The position numbers were made by a program, and so were the translations under genes. Shown one piece after another: positions 33,454 to 43,000 of a DNA stretch of 64,000 bases. The stretch lies in the NCBI GenBank assembly GCA_903895725.1, contig CAITUV010000054.1, positions 1-64,000 on the forward strand. Reading direction: 5' to 3'. Source of the DNA: an uncultured Myxococcales bacterium (lineage in GTDB: Bacteria; Myxococcota_A; UBA9042; CAIXZC01). Positions within the stretch are counted from its first letter, which is position 1. Each line of letters begins with the position of its first letter. The notes beneath the pieces are model-generated. The model saw only the letters and a program-made list of their open reading frames with translations. It searched no databases and was not told where the DNA came from.

Positions 33454-34632
33454 TCAGAATGCGAAGGCCAGTCGTCCGATGACCGAATAGGAAGCCAGCT
33501 CACCCAGGCTGACTCCTCCGATGGATCCCAGGTCCTCCTGCTTCGGAGCAATCAGCGGGAACTGCACCGCAGCCGAGGCCTTGAGCCAGAACAGCTTGAG
33601 CTGCAGCCCGCCGATGGCAAACAGGGCACTGTACGGATCCGCGTCCTTGAGCGGTGCCATTCCGTTGAGCTCGCCGATGATCGAGACCGGCCACTTGGGC
33701 ATGAATACCAGCCCGCCACCGTACTTGGCGTACACCACGCTCCCCGGCAGGGAGTCGGTATCGCCAAGCACGTAGAACTGGTTGACCAGCTCGGCATGCA
33801 TCTGGAGCGACACCACCAGCGAGTCGAATCCCATCGCAAGGAACGGGTCGACCGCCATGTACCCGTGCATGAACTTCGGGCCATACCACAGGTCCGCCGT
33901 GGCCATACCTCCCGCGTCGCTGGTCCCTGACGGGATATAGATGGTGGCTCCGTACCCCAGACCGAACGCGGCCGCATTGGTCCCCCAGATGTGCCCGAAC
34001 GTGGTATCCAGGGCCATATTGCCCAGGTTCCACTTGGTCTCCTCCTCGAATATCATGACGGCCAGCGGAACTCGCACGTTGAGCGACAGGTACTTGAAGT
34101 TGATTTCCATGTTGGGCTCGACCATCAGCGAGGTGGCCTGCTGCTTGGCCAGCTCCCGCGTCAGCCCGAGGATCCCCTTGCGCTCCTCCTCGGGAAGGGC
34201 CGTCGTATACCCCATCACGGCCCCCTTGTCCGACTCGTTGATGACCCCCTGAGCCACCAGGTCGTCAAGCCCCTGGGAGAGCTTCGTGTCGTCGGAAGCG
34301 GTCTGGGTCAGGTCGTTCCACTTGTCGTCCGGGATGGTGTTGATCACCATCATGGCCCCGTCGACATTGGCCTCGGCACTGGCCTTGCACGCCGCGTCGT
34401 TTCCGCATGCGGCCGCCACCGTTCCGTCCACGAAGGAATCCTTCTGCGAGCTGAGCACCAGGCTCATCGGTGCGAACTGGACATTGACCCCCAGTGCGAA
34501 CCGCTTGGCACCAGTCGGCTGCTTCACGGAGCGGCCCACCAGCAGGTCCGACCCCTCGAATGGGTCCGCAACCGCGAACGAAGGGAACATGGCGAAACCG
34601 ACCAGCACGAGGCACAGAATGCGCAATCTCAT
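33454..34632 (-). CDS. outer-membrane beta-barrel protein
   Basis: 392 residues with a Sec signal (LCLVLVGFAMFPSFAVAD). A charged central insert containing CGNDAACK (residues ~75-165) separates the first strand region from about ten amphipathic strands rich in Gly and aromatics (for example FGLGYGATIYIPSG, VYAKYGGGLVF). The chain ends in RLAFAF, the terminal aromatic signature used for barrel assembly. Family not recognised. Confidence 0.7.
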   Translation of the reverse strand: MRLRILCLVLVGFAMFPSFAVADPFEGSDLLVGRSVKQPTGAKRFALGVNVQFAPMSLVLSSQKDSFVDGTVAAACGNDAACKASAEANVDGAMMVINTIPDDKWNDLTQTASDDTKLSQGLDDLVAQGVINESDKGAVMGYTTALPEEERKGILGLTRELAKQQATSLMVEPNMEINFKYLSLNVRVPLAVMIFEEETKWNLGNMALDTTFGHIWGTNAAAFGLGYGATIYIPSGTSDAGGMATADLWYGPKFMHGYMAVDPFLAMGFDSLVVSLQMHAELVNQFYVLGDTDSLPGSVVYAKYGGGLVFMPKWPVSIIGELNGMAPLKDADPYSALFAIGGLQLKLFWLKASAAVQFPLIAPKQEDLGSIGGVSLGELASYSVIGRLAFAF

Positions 34633-34716
34633 CGGAACCTCCGGGTTTTCACGACGGGGACTGGCTCTAGACTAGCCACTATCTCGTCGGCCTGCAAGCC
34701 CCCTTGAAGATAAGAA

Positions 34717-34745
34717 TTGATCGCAGGCACTTCGCGTGCTAGCAT
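34717..34745 (+). promoter_or_regulatory. sigma70-like promoter of the phosphatase gene
   Basis: TTGATC (34717-34722), 17 bp, TAGCAT (34740-34745), 41 bp before the ATG at 34787. Confidence 0.5.
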
Positions 34746-34786
34746 CCGACCATCTGGGTGTCTGGTGCGGGGGGCGAGCAGCGGGA

Positions 34787-35623
34787 ATGAGAGTCGAGTA
34801 CGCAGGCGACACACACGTCGGAATGAAACGTGACCATAACGAGGATTCCCTCCTCATCGTGCCCGACGAGGATCTTTTCGTCGTTGCCGACGGAATGGGG
34901 GGGCACGCATCGGGAGAGATCGCCAGCCGCCTTGCCATCGATACCATCAAGGCGTTCTTCGAGGACACGGCGCAGGACGCCGAGATCACCTGGCCCTTCA
35001 CCACCGGCCGGGAAGACGACTACGATGCCAACCGGCTCATCACGGCCGTCAAGCTTGCCAACCAGCGGATCTTCGAGGCCAGCAATTCCCAGCTCCAACT
35101 CCGGGGGATGGGGACGACCGCGGTGGCGGCCTACTACAGTGAAGGCCGCATGTTCGTGGCCCACGTGGGCGACAGTCGGTGCTATCGATTCCGCAACGGA
35201 AACCTGCAGCTCCTCACCGAGGACCACTCCCTCCTCAACGACTTCCGGCGCTCCCTCAATCTCACTCCGGACGAGGAGAAGAAGTTCCCGCACAAGAACA
35301 TCATCGTGCGGGCCCTCGGCATGAAGAACTCCGTCGACGTGGACCTCGAGATCTTCCCCCCCCACGCCGGTGACACCTACCTGCTCTGTTCCGACGGGCT
35401 GACCGGCGAGGTCGAGGACAAGGGCGTCGAGCGGGTCCTCCGGGAGGAGAAGAACCTGGTCAAGGCCTGCCAGCGTCTCATTCAGATGGCCAACGATTCC
35501 GGAGGCCGCGACAACGTCACCGTCCTCATCCTCCGCCTGGAGGAGGGGGAATCACCCGAGTTCGACGAGTTGACCGAAGAGGTGACCCGCGAGCTGACCG
35601 AAGAAGTGAAGAAGCGACTTTGA
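34787..35623 (+). CDS. PP2C-family serine/threonine phosphatase
   Basis: 278 residues from ATG 34787. Metal-binding motifs of PP2C/Stp phosphatases are complete: KRDHNEDS, VVADGMGGHASGE, VAHVGDSRCY, LLCSDGLTGEV and RDNVTV. A ~15-residue insert follows EDHSLLN. The C-terminal tail is acidic with a repeated LTEEV element. It should reverse kinase action such as that of 24595-26139; no partner kinase is adjacent. Confidence 0.93.
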   Translation: MRVEYAGDTHVGMKRDHNEDSLLIVPDEDLFVVADGMGGHASGEIASRLAIDTIKAFFEDTAQDAEITWPFTTGREDDYDANRLITAVKLANQRIFEASNSQLQLRGMGTTAVAAYYSEGRMFVAHVGDSRCYRFRNGNLQLLTEDHSLLNDFRRSLNLTPDEEKKFPHKNIIVRALGMKNSVDVDLEIFPPHAGDTYLLCSDGLTGEVEDKGVERVLREEKNLVKACQRLIQMANDSGGRDNVTVLILRLEEGESPEFDELTEEVTRELTEEVKKRL

Positions 35624-35661
35624 TCCTTATCGCTCCGGATGGGGGCGGGGGGCATCACCTT

Positions 35662-35718
35662 CCTGGAGATGGAAGCTCTTCCCTGGAGACGGCAATCCAA
35701 CCCTGGAGATGGCAACCC
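35662..35718 (+). repeat. three 20-bp tandem repeats upstream of tyrS
   Basis: Imperfect copies begin at 35662, 35682 and 35702, each with the core CCTGGAGAyGG, in exact 20-bp register. The last copy supplies the GGAG ribosome-binding site of tyrS (ATG 35719). The array fills most of the 95 bp between the phosphatase gene and tyrS. Confidence 0.8.
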
Positions 35719-36996
35719 ATGAGCCGAGTGTTCGACGAGCTGCAGCAGCGAGGGTTCCTGTATCAATGCACCGGCGAGGCCGAGTTGAAGACGGCCCTCC
35801 AGTCCGGCCCGGTGACCTTCTATGTCGGATTCGACCCGACGGCGGACAGCCTGCACGTCGGCAGCCTGATTCCCATTCTGGCCATGGTCCATCTCCAGCG
35901 GGCCGGCCACAGGGCCATCGCCCTGACCGGCGGCGGAACCGCCATGGTCGGCGACCCCAGCGGGAAGACCGAGATGCGCCAGATGCTCACCGAGGAGAGG
36001 ATCCGCTCCAACGCGGTCGGAATCAGCGCACAGCTTGCCCGCTTCCTCGTGCTGGACGGCGACAAGGGGCTGGCCCTCGACAACATCGCCTGGCTCCGGG
36101 ATCTCAGGTACATCGATTTCCTGCGCGACATCGGCCGCCACTTCTCGGTCAACCGCATGCTGTCCGCAGAATCCTACAAGATGCGCCTCGAGACCGGCCT
36201 CTCGTTCCTCGAGTTCAACTACATGCTCCTCCAGGCCTACGACTTCCTCGTCCTGCTCAAGGACCACGGCTGCACGCTCCAGCTCGGCGGCCAGGACCAG
36301 TGGGGCAACATCGTCGCAGGGATCGACCTCGTCCGCAGGGAGACCGGCAGGGAATCCCACGGCCTCACCTTCCCCCTGCTCACCGATGCCTCCGGAAACA
36401 AGCTCGGCAAAACCGTCGCCGGGGCCGTCTGGCTGTCCTCCGACCGCACGTCGCCGTTCGACTTCTACCAGTTCTGGCGCAACACCGATGACCGCGACGT
36501 GGAGCGCTTCCTCAAGCTCTTCACGTTCCTCCCGGTCGATGAGTGCGGACGCCTCGGCAAGCTTGCGCCCCCGCTGCTCAACCGGGCCAAGGAGATCCTG
36601 GCGTTCGAGATCACCCGCATCGTCCACGGCGACGAGGCCGCCCGACAGACCTATCTGGCCATTGCCAGCCAGTTCGGCACGGCCGATCCGGAAGGGAAGG
36701 TGGCAACGACATCGGCCATCGCCGGACTGTCGGCCTCGGCCGCGGAAGCGCTCCCAGAGCTCGTCGTGCCGGCAGCGGATCTGGCCCACGGGATCATGGT
36801 CGCGGAGCTGCTCGTCAGGGCCGGCTTCTGCACCAGCAAAGGGGAGGCACGCCGCATGATCCGCCAGGGGGGAACCAAGCTCGGCGAGACGGCAGTGACC
36901 GACGAGACTCTCAAGGTGTCCGCAATGGACCTCGCCTCGTCGCCCATTCTGAAGGCGGGGAAGAAGCGCATGGTGCGGATCGTGACGGGAAGCTGA
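35719..36996 (+). CDS. tyrS: tyrosyl-tRNA synthetase
   Basis: 425 residues, usual length. Class I synthetase motifs: YVGFDPTADSLHVGSL (HIGH-like), the tyrosine pocket around QLGGQDQWGNI, and the KMSKS-equivalent KLGKT. A C-terminal S4 RNA-binding domain is present (AGFCTSKGEARRMIRQGG). ATG 35719 is used because upstream sequence is repeat-derived and the GGAG lies 10 nt before it. Confidence 0.97.
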   Translation: MSRVFDELQQRGFLYQCTGEAELKTALQSGPVTFYVGFDPTADSLHVGSLIPILAMVHLQRAGHRAIALTGGGTAMVGDPSGKTEMRQMLTEERIRSNAVGISAQLARFLVLDGDKGLALDNIAWLRDLRYIDFLRDIGRHFSVNRMLSAESYKMRLETGLSFLEFNYMLLQAYDFLVLLKDHGCTLQLGGQDQWGNIVAGIDLVRRETGRESHGLTFPLLTDASGNKLGKTVAGAVWLSSDRTSPFDFYQFWRNTDDRDVERFLKLFTFLPVDECGRLGKLAPPLLNRAKEILAFEITRIVHGDEAARQTYLAIASQFGTADPEGKVATTSAIAGLSASAAEALPELVVPAADLAHGIMVAELLVRAGFCTSKGEARRMIRQGGTKLGETAVTDETLKVSAMDLASSPILKAGKKRMVRIVTGS

Positions 36997-37001
36997 CCGC
37001 C

Positions 37002-37388
37002 CTACAGCGCGGCCACGAATCTCTCCATGGCGGCATTCACCTGCACAGCAAGCTCGCCCAGCGCCGGGTTCTCGATGCCGGCCATGGCCACGAGCGGATT
37101 CATGGCGGATACCTCCACCCGCCCGTCTTCCCACTGCTGCACCACGACGTTGCAGGGCAGGTAGACCCCCACCTTGTCCTCGAGCGTGAGCGCCTTGTGA
37201 GCAAAGCCCGGGTTGCACGCCCCCAGGATCGCATAGTCCCGGAACTCGGCCCCGAGTTTTCTTCTTATTGTCTCCTTCACGTCGATCTCGGTGATTACCC
37301 CGAACCCCTCTTTCTTGAGCTCGTCAACGACCCGGGACTTCACCGCAGCGAAATCCCCTTTGACAAACCGGCTGATGTGGTAGGCCAT
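37002..37388 (-). CDS. DUF302 family protein
   Basis: 128 residues from ATG 37386-37388 with GAGGAGG 6 nt upstream. Matches the DUF302 fold: KKEGFGVITEIDV, RDYAILGACNPGFA, and LPCNVVVQQ. The single conserved Cys pair suggests metal or thiol chemistry, but the biochemical role of the family is not settled. Converges with tyrS (5 nt apart). Confidence 0.88.
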   Translation of the reverse strand: MAYHISRFVKGDFAAVKSRVVDELKKEGFGVITEIDVKETIRRKLGAEFRDYAILGACNPGFAHKALTLEDKVGVYLPCNVVVQQWEDGRVEVSAMNPLVAMAGIENPALGELAVQVNAAMERFVAAL

Positions 37389-37462
37389 TCGCCACCTCCT
37401 CGTTCCACCATGGAATTGAGCCGGGCGAGGGGAAAGGGTTACAGGGCGATGCCCGGAATCGG

Positions 37463-37491
37463 TTGTCCCAAGACCAGTCGTCCAGTATACT
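37463..37491 (+). promoter_or_regulatory. sigma70-like promoter of the propeller lipoprotein
   Basis: TTGTCC (37463-37468), 17 bp, TATACT (37486-37491), 34 bp before the ATG at 37526. Confidence 0.6.
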
Positions 37492-37525
37492 GATGTCGCA
37501 CACATCGACCGGGAGGACGACGAGA

Positions 37526-39565
37526 ATGTTTCTTGGTGAGGCCCGTCCGGATGGAATCCTCCGGGGAATCCAGTATGCTTCCCTCGTATTCCTCGCTCTG
37601 GCGGCGAGTCCGGCTTGTGCGGATCGGCCGGCGTCCCAGGACATCGGAGGTGACGATACGGGCTCGCTGTCCGACCATCGTGCCTCGGGGCCGGATTTGA
37701 CTGTGGACGGACCGGATTCGGGAACCGTCCCGGACCTGCCGCTCGAAAGGGAGGTGGCCTCAGGCCCGTGCCTGCCAGAGGAGCAGTGGTGCCCGGTCGG
37801 GCCCTGGAAGTTCGTCGACACTTTCTCCGATGTCCTGGCTTTTGCCGATGACGATGTCTGGGTCGTCGGAAGGTACGGTCGCATCCTGCACTGGAATGGC
37901 GAGGAGCTCGAAGTCGTGAGGGACACCTGGCCCAAGGGTTGGCTGTCCGGAATCTGGAGCGCTGGACCGGATGATGTCTGGTTTGCAGGAACGGAGGGCA
38001 AGGTGATCCGTCGGAAAGGCTCCGACTGGACAGAATACGCCACGGGGACGGATGCCTGGCTCTGGGGGATCCACGGCACGGGGACGGATGACGTCTGGGT
38101 CGTGGGGATCCAGTCCTCCGCCGCCCATTGGGACGGGAGCGCCTGGACGGTCTACGACGTGGACGGAGATCCTGACCCGTTGCACTCCGTCCACCTGGAG
38201 GCGGTGTGGTGTGCCTCCTCCGAGGACGTCTGGGCCGTGGGGTTGGCGTCCAATCTGCCAGTGATCTACCGGTGGAACGGAGGCGAGTGGACCCGGCCCG
38301 AGCTTCCCGTCCTGGAGCACATGGTGGGAGGACTCTCCGACGTCTGGGGAACCGGGCCGGACGACGTCTGGATGGCCGGTCCGGCGGACCTGGGCGCCGG
38401 GCCCGACGGCTGGGAGAAGTGGGCCACAGTGCTGCATTGGGATGGCAAGGAGCTGACCGAGGTCGAGCTCGACAGCGAGGCGTTCCACCCTCATGTGACC
38501 GGGACGGCGCCGGGGGACGTGTGGCTGTCCGGGCCGGAGGAGGTTGCCCACTTGCATGACGGTCAATGGGACTTCTTCAGCCCGGGCATGCCGGCCGGGG
38601 CACTCTCCGTGTCGCCGTCGGGGACCGCCTGGATCGCGGGTGATGCAGGGGCGTTGCTTCGGTGCGAAGGCCAGAGCTGCGATGTGGTCTCCCCTCCCGT
38701 GCCGGACCTGGCAGACGTGCGGGGAACCGGGGACGCGCTTTGGGCCGTGGGTACATACGGATCGGTAATCAAGCTCGCTGACGGGCAGTGGCAACGTGAG
38801 GATTCGGGAACTCTGCAGCACCTCCACGGAATGTGGGTTGACCCGTCCGGTGAACCGTGGGCGGTCGGGGAGAATGGCACGACTCTGCGACGAAAGGACG
38901 GTGCCTGGCTGCCGCTGGAATCGGGGACCGATTTGCACCTCCTGGGCATCTGGGGGAGCTCGGACGACGACGTGTGGGCGGTGGGTGGAACGAACGTGAA
39001 CTCCCATCTCCGCTCCGAGCCGGGGGAGGGGATCGTCCTGCACTGGGATGGAGAGGCATGGACCCCTGACGATGCAACGCCAGCGGGGACGCTCCGAGCC
39101 GTGGCCGGAGCGGGTCCCGATGATGTGTGGGCAGTCGGATCGCAGCAGACTGCGCTCCACTGGGATGGGGCGGTGTGGACGCCCATGGCGCTACCAGCTC
39201 CATACGACTTCTACGGGCTGGTCTTGCGCACCGCATTCGTCGATGGTGCGGGTCGTGTCTGGGTTGCAGGCCGTGTCACGCCTCAGGCATCGGAGTACTG
39301 GACCGGCCTCATCGGATTCTCTTCCGGGGAGGACTGGACCTGGTACAAGACCGGACTGACCAATGACGTCGCCGGGATCTGGAGCGACGGTGCCGACCTG
39401 GCCATCGCAGCCGGCGAAGGGCTCGAGGTCTTCACCTGGCTCGGCGGCGCCTGGCACAAGCAGGACGTCTGGATTGACTGCCTCGACGCGGTCTGGGGTG
39501 ACGGCCAGGGAAATGCCTGGGTCGTCGGCAAGAAGGGCGGGGTTCTCCAACGGACGTTCCAATAG
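37526..39565 (+). CDS. surface lipoprotein with DVWAVG beta-propeller repeats
   Basis: 679 residues from ATG 37526 (GGGAGG site). Signal peptide with lipobox SPAC, a ~50-residue acidic linker, then at least ten repeats of about 40-55 residues built on DDVWxVG followed by GxxLHWDG and W (DDVWVVGRYGRILHW, DDVWAVGSQQTALHW). Such repeats are abundant in myxobacterial exported proteins and fold as a propeller. A Cys pair in the N-terminal region may form a disulfide. Ligand and role unknown. Confidence 0.75.
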   Translation: MFLGEARPDGILRGIQYASLVFLALAASPACADRPASQDIGGDDTGSLSDHRASGPDLTVDGPDSGTVPDLPLEREVASGPCLPEEQWCPVGPWKFVDTFSDVLAFADDDVWVVGRYGRILHWNGEELEVVRDTWPKGWLSGIWSAGPDDVWFAGTEGKVIRRKGSDWTEYATGTDAWLWGIHGTGTDDVWVVGIQSSAAHWDGSAWTVYDVDGDPDPLHSVHLEAVWCASSEDVWAVGLASNLPVIYRWNGGEWTRPELPVLEHMVGGLSDVWGTGPDDVWMAGPADLGAGPDGWEKWATVLHWDGKELTEVELDSEAFHPHVTGTAPGDVWLSGPEEVAHLHDGQWDFFSPGMPAGALSVSPSGTAWIAGDAGALLRCEGQSCDVVSPPVPDLADVRGTGDALWAVGTYGSVIKLADGQWQREDSGTLQHLHGMWVDPSGEPWAVGENGTTLRRKDGAWLPLESGTDLHLLGIWGSSDDDVWAVGGTNVNSHLRSEPGEGIVLHWDGEAWTPDDATPAGTLRAVAGAGPDDVWAVGSQQTALHWDGAVWTPMALPAPYDFYGLVLRTAFVDGAGRVWVAGRVTPQASEYWTGLIGFSSGEDWTWYKTGLTNDVAGIWSDGADLAIAAGEGLEVFTWLGGAWHKQDVWIDCLDAVWGDGQGNAWVVGKKGGVLQRTFQ

Positions 39566-40082
39566 GCCGTTGCGTCACCACTGCCGAGGCCCTTCCCCGG
39601 CCGCTGGGGCGGCCCCCCGATGTCCGATGCAGCTCCCCGGCCTCTGGTGCGGCATCCCCGACGGCTTGAGAGGTTGAGGCGTCTTCGTGGGCAAGGCCTG
39701 CTTGATGTCTCTCAGCCAGGATGACGGCTCCCGAAATGCCCCTCCGCCCACGGGGGCGGAGTACCCCGGCGCCACGGGGCGCCGAGGGGAGGTGGGGGTT
39801 CCCGGGCTTCCCCGGGATCACGGGTCCGCCTGGGCGTACCGGCACATCCGGACCCCGCGCCGACGGCACATCTGCATGTCTACCCAGGGTTTCACCCTGG
39901 GCTACCCGTGCTCCGGGTGTGGTGCCGAGTATCGCGGGCCGCCCCTTCAGGGCTCAAAGGATTGTGAACGATCGGGTAGAGGAGCGGCACATCCGTACCC
40001 CGTGCCCACGGCACATACGTCCCCCCACCTACCATGACCCATCCCAGTGCTTCATGCGTCGCCTCGGCGGCGAGGTCGGTCC
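39566..40082. other. 517-bp intergenic region with structured repeats, no gene
   Basis: No plausible coding sequence. It holds at least five hairpins: CTCCGCCC/GGGCGGAG (39742-39761), CGGCGCC/GGCGCCG (39767-39784), CCCAGGGT/ACCCTGGG with a 3-nt loop (39883-39901), ACCCG/CGGGT (39904-39918) and GCCC/GGGC (39941-39953). It also contains a 36-bp imperfect direct repeat. It separates convergent genes, so some hairpins may terminate transcription; the organisation resembles a REP-type or other non-autonomous repeat. Confidence 0.7.
39840..40020 (+). repeat. 36-bp direct repeat pair flanking hairpins
   Basis: Copies at 39840-39875 and 39985-40020 share CGGCACATCCG and ACGGCACAT blocks at identical spacing with few mismatches. 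Three hairpins lie between them, so the copies could be ends of a small repeat unit. Confidence 0.65.
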
Positions 40083-43000
40083 CTACTCGGCCAATTCGAC
40101 CACGGTGTTCGGCCCCGACGTGCCGGATGGGTTGGGACGGTCCGCGAAGATATCCTTGACCGTCATCTTGTGGTACGTCGGATCCTGGGTCACGTCCAGG
40201 CCACGCTCGGTGAGCGGGAACTCCTCGGTGCCGGGCCACTTGCCCTCGTCCTTGGGCAGGCCGCACGTATACTTGTACCGCAGCATCGTCCCCGGTGCAA
40301 AACCGAACGTCGCGGTCCAGATGCCGTCATTGGCCTTCTTGTCCGGGGCCTCTCCGTTGTCCACCATCGGGATCTTGTTCGGGATCCAGTTGGCCAGCAC
40401 GTCCTGGTTGCCCGAGATGTAGATCACGCCGTTCCCCTTGGGGGGCGGCGGAGTCTCGATGTTGACGTAGGCATTGATCGGGACGGTCTTGCCGGTGACG
40501 TCCACTTCGAAGGTCACGTAGACGAGCGTCGTGATGTCGTCGAACACCACCTTGCCGCCCGAGTATGGGGCCGTGTCGATGGCCTTGCTCCCCTCCGACG
40601 CCACGGCCATGACCTCGAGCGGGTCGCCGAATTCCATCTCGAGGGCCGCAAACGGGATCTTGAACTCGAGCAGCTTGCCGCCGGCCACCGGTCCCCCCAG
40701 CTTGATGGTCGAGGCCCCGGCCGCAATCCACCCCTCGTTCCCGTCCGCCTTGCCCAGCAGGAGCTTTGGCGGCTTGCTCGAGAAGTCCACCTTGATCTCC
40801 CACGCAGCCCCGGGGGCGGAGAACTGGATCGGGAGCCCCTGCGACGTCTTCTTGTTCACCTTGTTGGCCGTGAACTGCCCCGTCTGGGCGTTCGTGATGT
40901 GCTTGTGCGTCGTGTACACCGTCACGTTGTAGTTGGTGCTCAGCTTGGCCGACAGATCCTCGTTGAACAGCAGGGCCAGGTAGAAATCCTGGCCCAGGTA
41001 GCCATAGTAGACCTGGGCAATGTCGTCGTCAGGCCCGGCCATGGTACCGCCCGAGTCGTTGTCGTAGAAGAATCCGCCGTCCTCGTCCCATTCCCCTTCG
41101 TTGGGCGTGAACAGCCCGTCGATGGTCGGAGCCTTGCCGAATGGCCCGGACATGGCCTGCGGCTTCTTCTGCACGATGGGGGCGTATTCGGGCACGTCGT
41201 AGGTCGACTGGCCCATCTTCTCGAGCGCCTGGTTCATGAACGTGTACATGCCGGTCAGGTGCGTCCGGAAGGACTTGTCGAACGGCGTGTCGTCGTTGGC
41301 CGGCGAGGTCATGTCCGAGCCGTACCACCAGAACCAGTCGCTCCCCTCTGCCGCATAGATCTCGTCGAAGGCCTTCCAGACCAGCCAGTCGAGGGAGCTC
41401 TTGTCCGCCGGCTCCGGGGCCTGCGGATTGGGCTGCGACAGCCCCGACATCTCGAGCACCTTGCGGGCCCCGTAGAGGTACTCCCACGCCTGGTTCTCCT
41501 CACCCTCTCCGATCCAGATGCCGAAGTTGCCGCCGATCCAGGACCCCGGGAAGAGCGGCTCCAATTCCTTCTGCTGCGTCACGGGATGAGCGGGAATCCC
41601 CCGGTCCGGGTTGCCCTGGATGTACTCGGACATGGTCACGCTGACGATCTCGCCCATCTGGAACGACTCGGAAAGGTCCCCGTAGAGCGCATGGAAAAAG
41701 CTCTTCCCGTCCAGGTCCTTCTTGTAGGATTCCCACGCGTTCTCGCCGTCCAGGACCACCACCACGAGCCGGTCCGTGCCCCCGAAGTTGGGAGCGTGCG
41801 ACAGCACGTTCTTGATGAACTCTCCGGCAGCGACTTCCCCCTTGAGCATCTGGAACGTGAACCCGACCTTGTTGGACAGCTCCGTATCCCGGAAGATGAT
41901 CACCATCTCGTCGTCCGTGGTCCCGGCCGTCCCGTCCTGCTTGTCCACGTCGATCTTGTAGGGGACATACGGCGAGGCATTTCCCCCGCCCACGACCTTG
42001 CTCTTGTAGAGGACCTCGGAATCCGTGGCCGTCCACAGCAGGCCGGCATCGGTGAGGATCTCGACCACCTCTTCGGCAACACTCCCTTCGCCGCACCACA
42101 TGCCGAGCGGAGGAATGCCCCAGATCGACTCGTGGTAGGCCTTGGCCTTGAGCACGTGGGCGTAGGCATCCTGCGGATAGCCGTACGCGGGGTTCGGCAG
42201 GTTGTCGAAGGGCTGCCCCTGCTTGGCCAGGTCGGTGTTGTAGATCAAAGGAAGGATGGGGTGGTAGAACGGCGTCGTCGTGATCTCGATCTGCCCCTTC
42301 TTCGTGGCCGGATCGAACATGAGCTCCTTGTGGATGCCCACGATGTTGGCCATGATCTTGTATTCCTCGGCCACCAGCCGGTTGGCCAGCTCCTCGGAGA
42401 ACCCGTTGACCATATAGACCGCCATGGGATCGCCTTCCGGGTCCACGCCGGTGCTCTTGGTCAGGACGTCGGTCAAATCCACCACCGACCCGTCGGGAAG
42501 CTCGACCGGCCCGTTGAGGAAGTCCGGGTCGATCCAGGCGATCTCGAACAGGATCTTCAGCTTGAGGAAGTCCTCCTGGGTCAGCAGCGCCGGGTTCTTC
42601 TCCCGCAGCTCGATGTACTGCGGGAAATGCTTCATCATGATGTCGGAGGTGCTCACGCAGGCCCAGGGGTCCTTGTAGAGCAGGCCGAGCTGCTTCTCGG
42701 TCGCAGTCTTGGGCGTCGGAGTGTCCTCGAGCAGCAGGTCGATCCACGGGTCGGTCCGCCCCTTCCACTTGGCCAGGAACGCGGCCTCGTCCACCGTGCC
42801 CTTCTCCTTGTCCACGTAAGGTCCCAGCCGCTCGACGTAGTAGTCGATGAGCTGGATCATCATGACCGGCGTGATGTTCATGTTCACGTGGACGTCGGGG
42901 TAGCCCTCCAGCATCGAGGCCATGTCGTAGTAGTCCTTGGTCGCGTGCTTCCGGACCCACGGCCCGGTCAGCTCGTCCTTGACCGGGTCCAGGTAGAACG

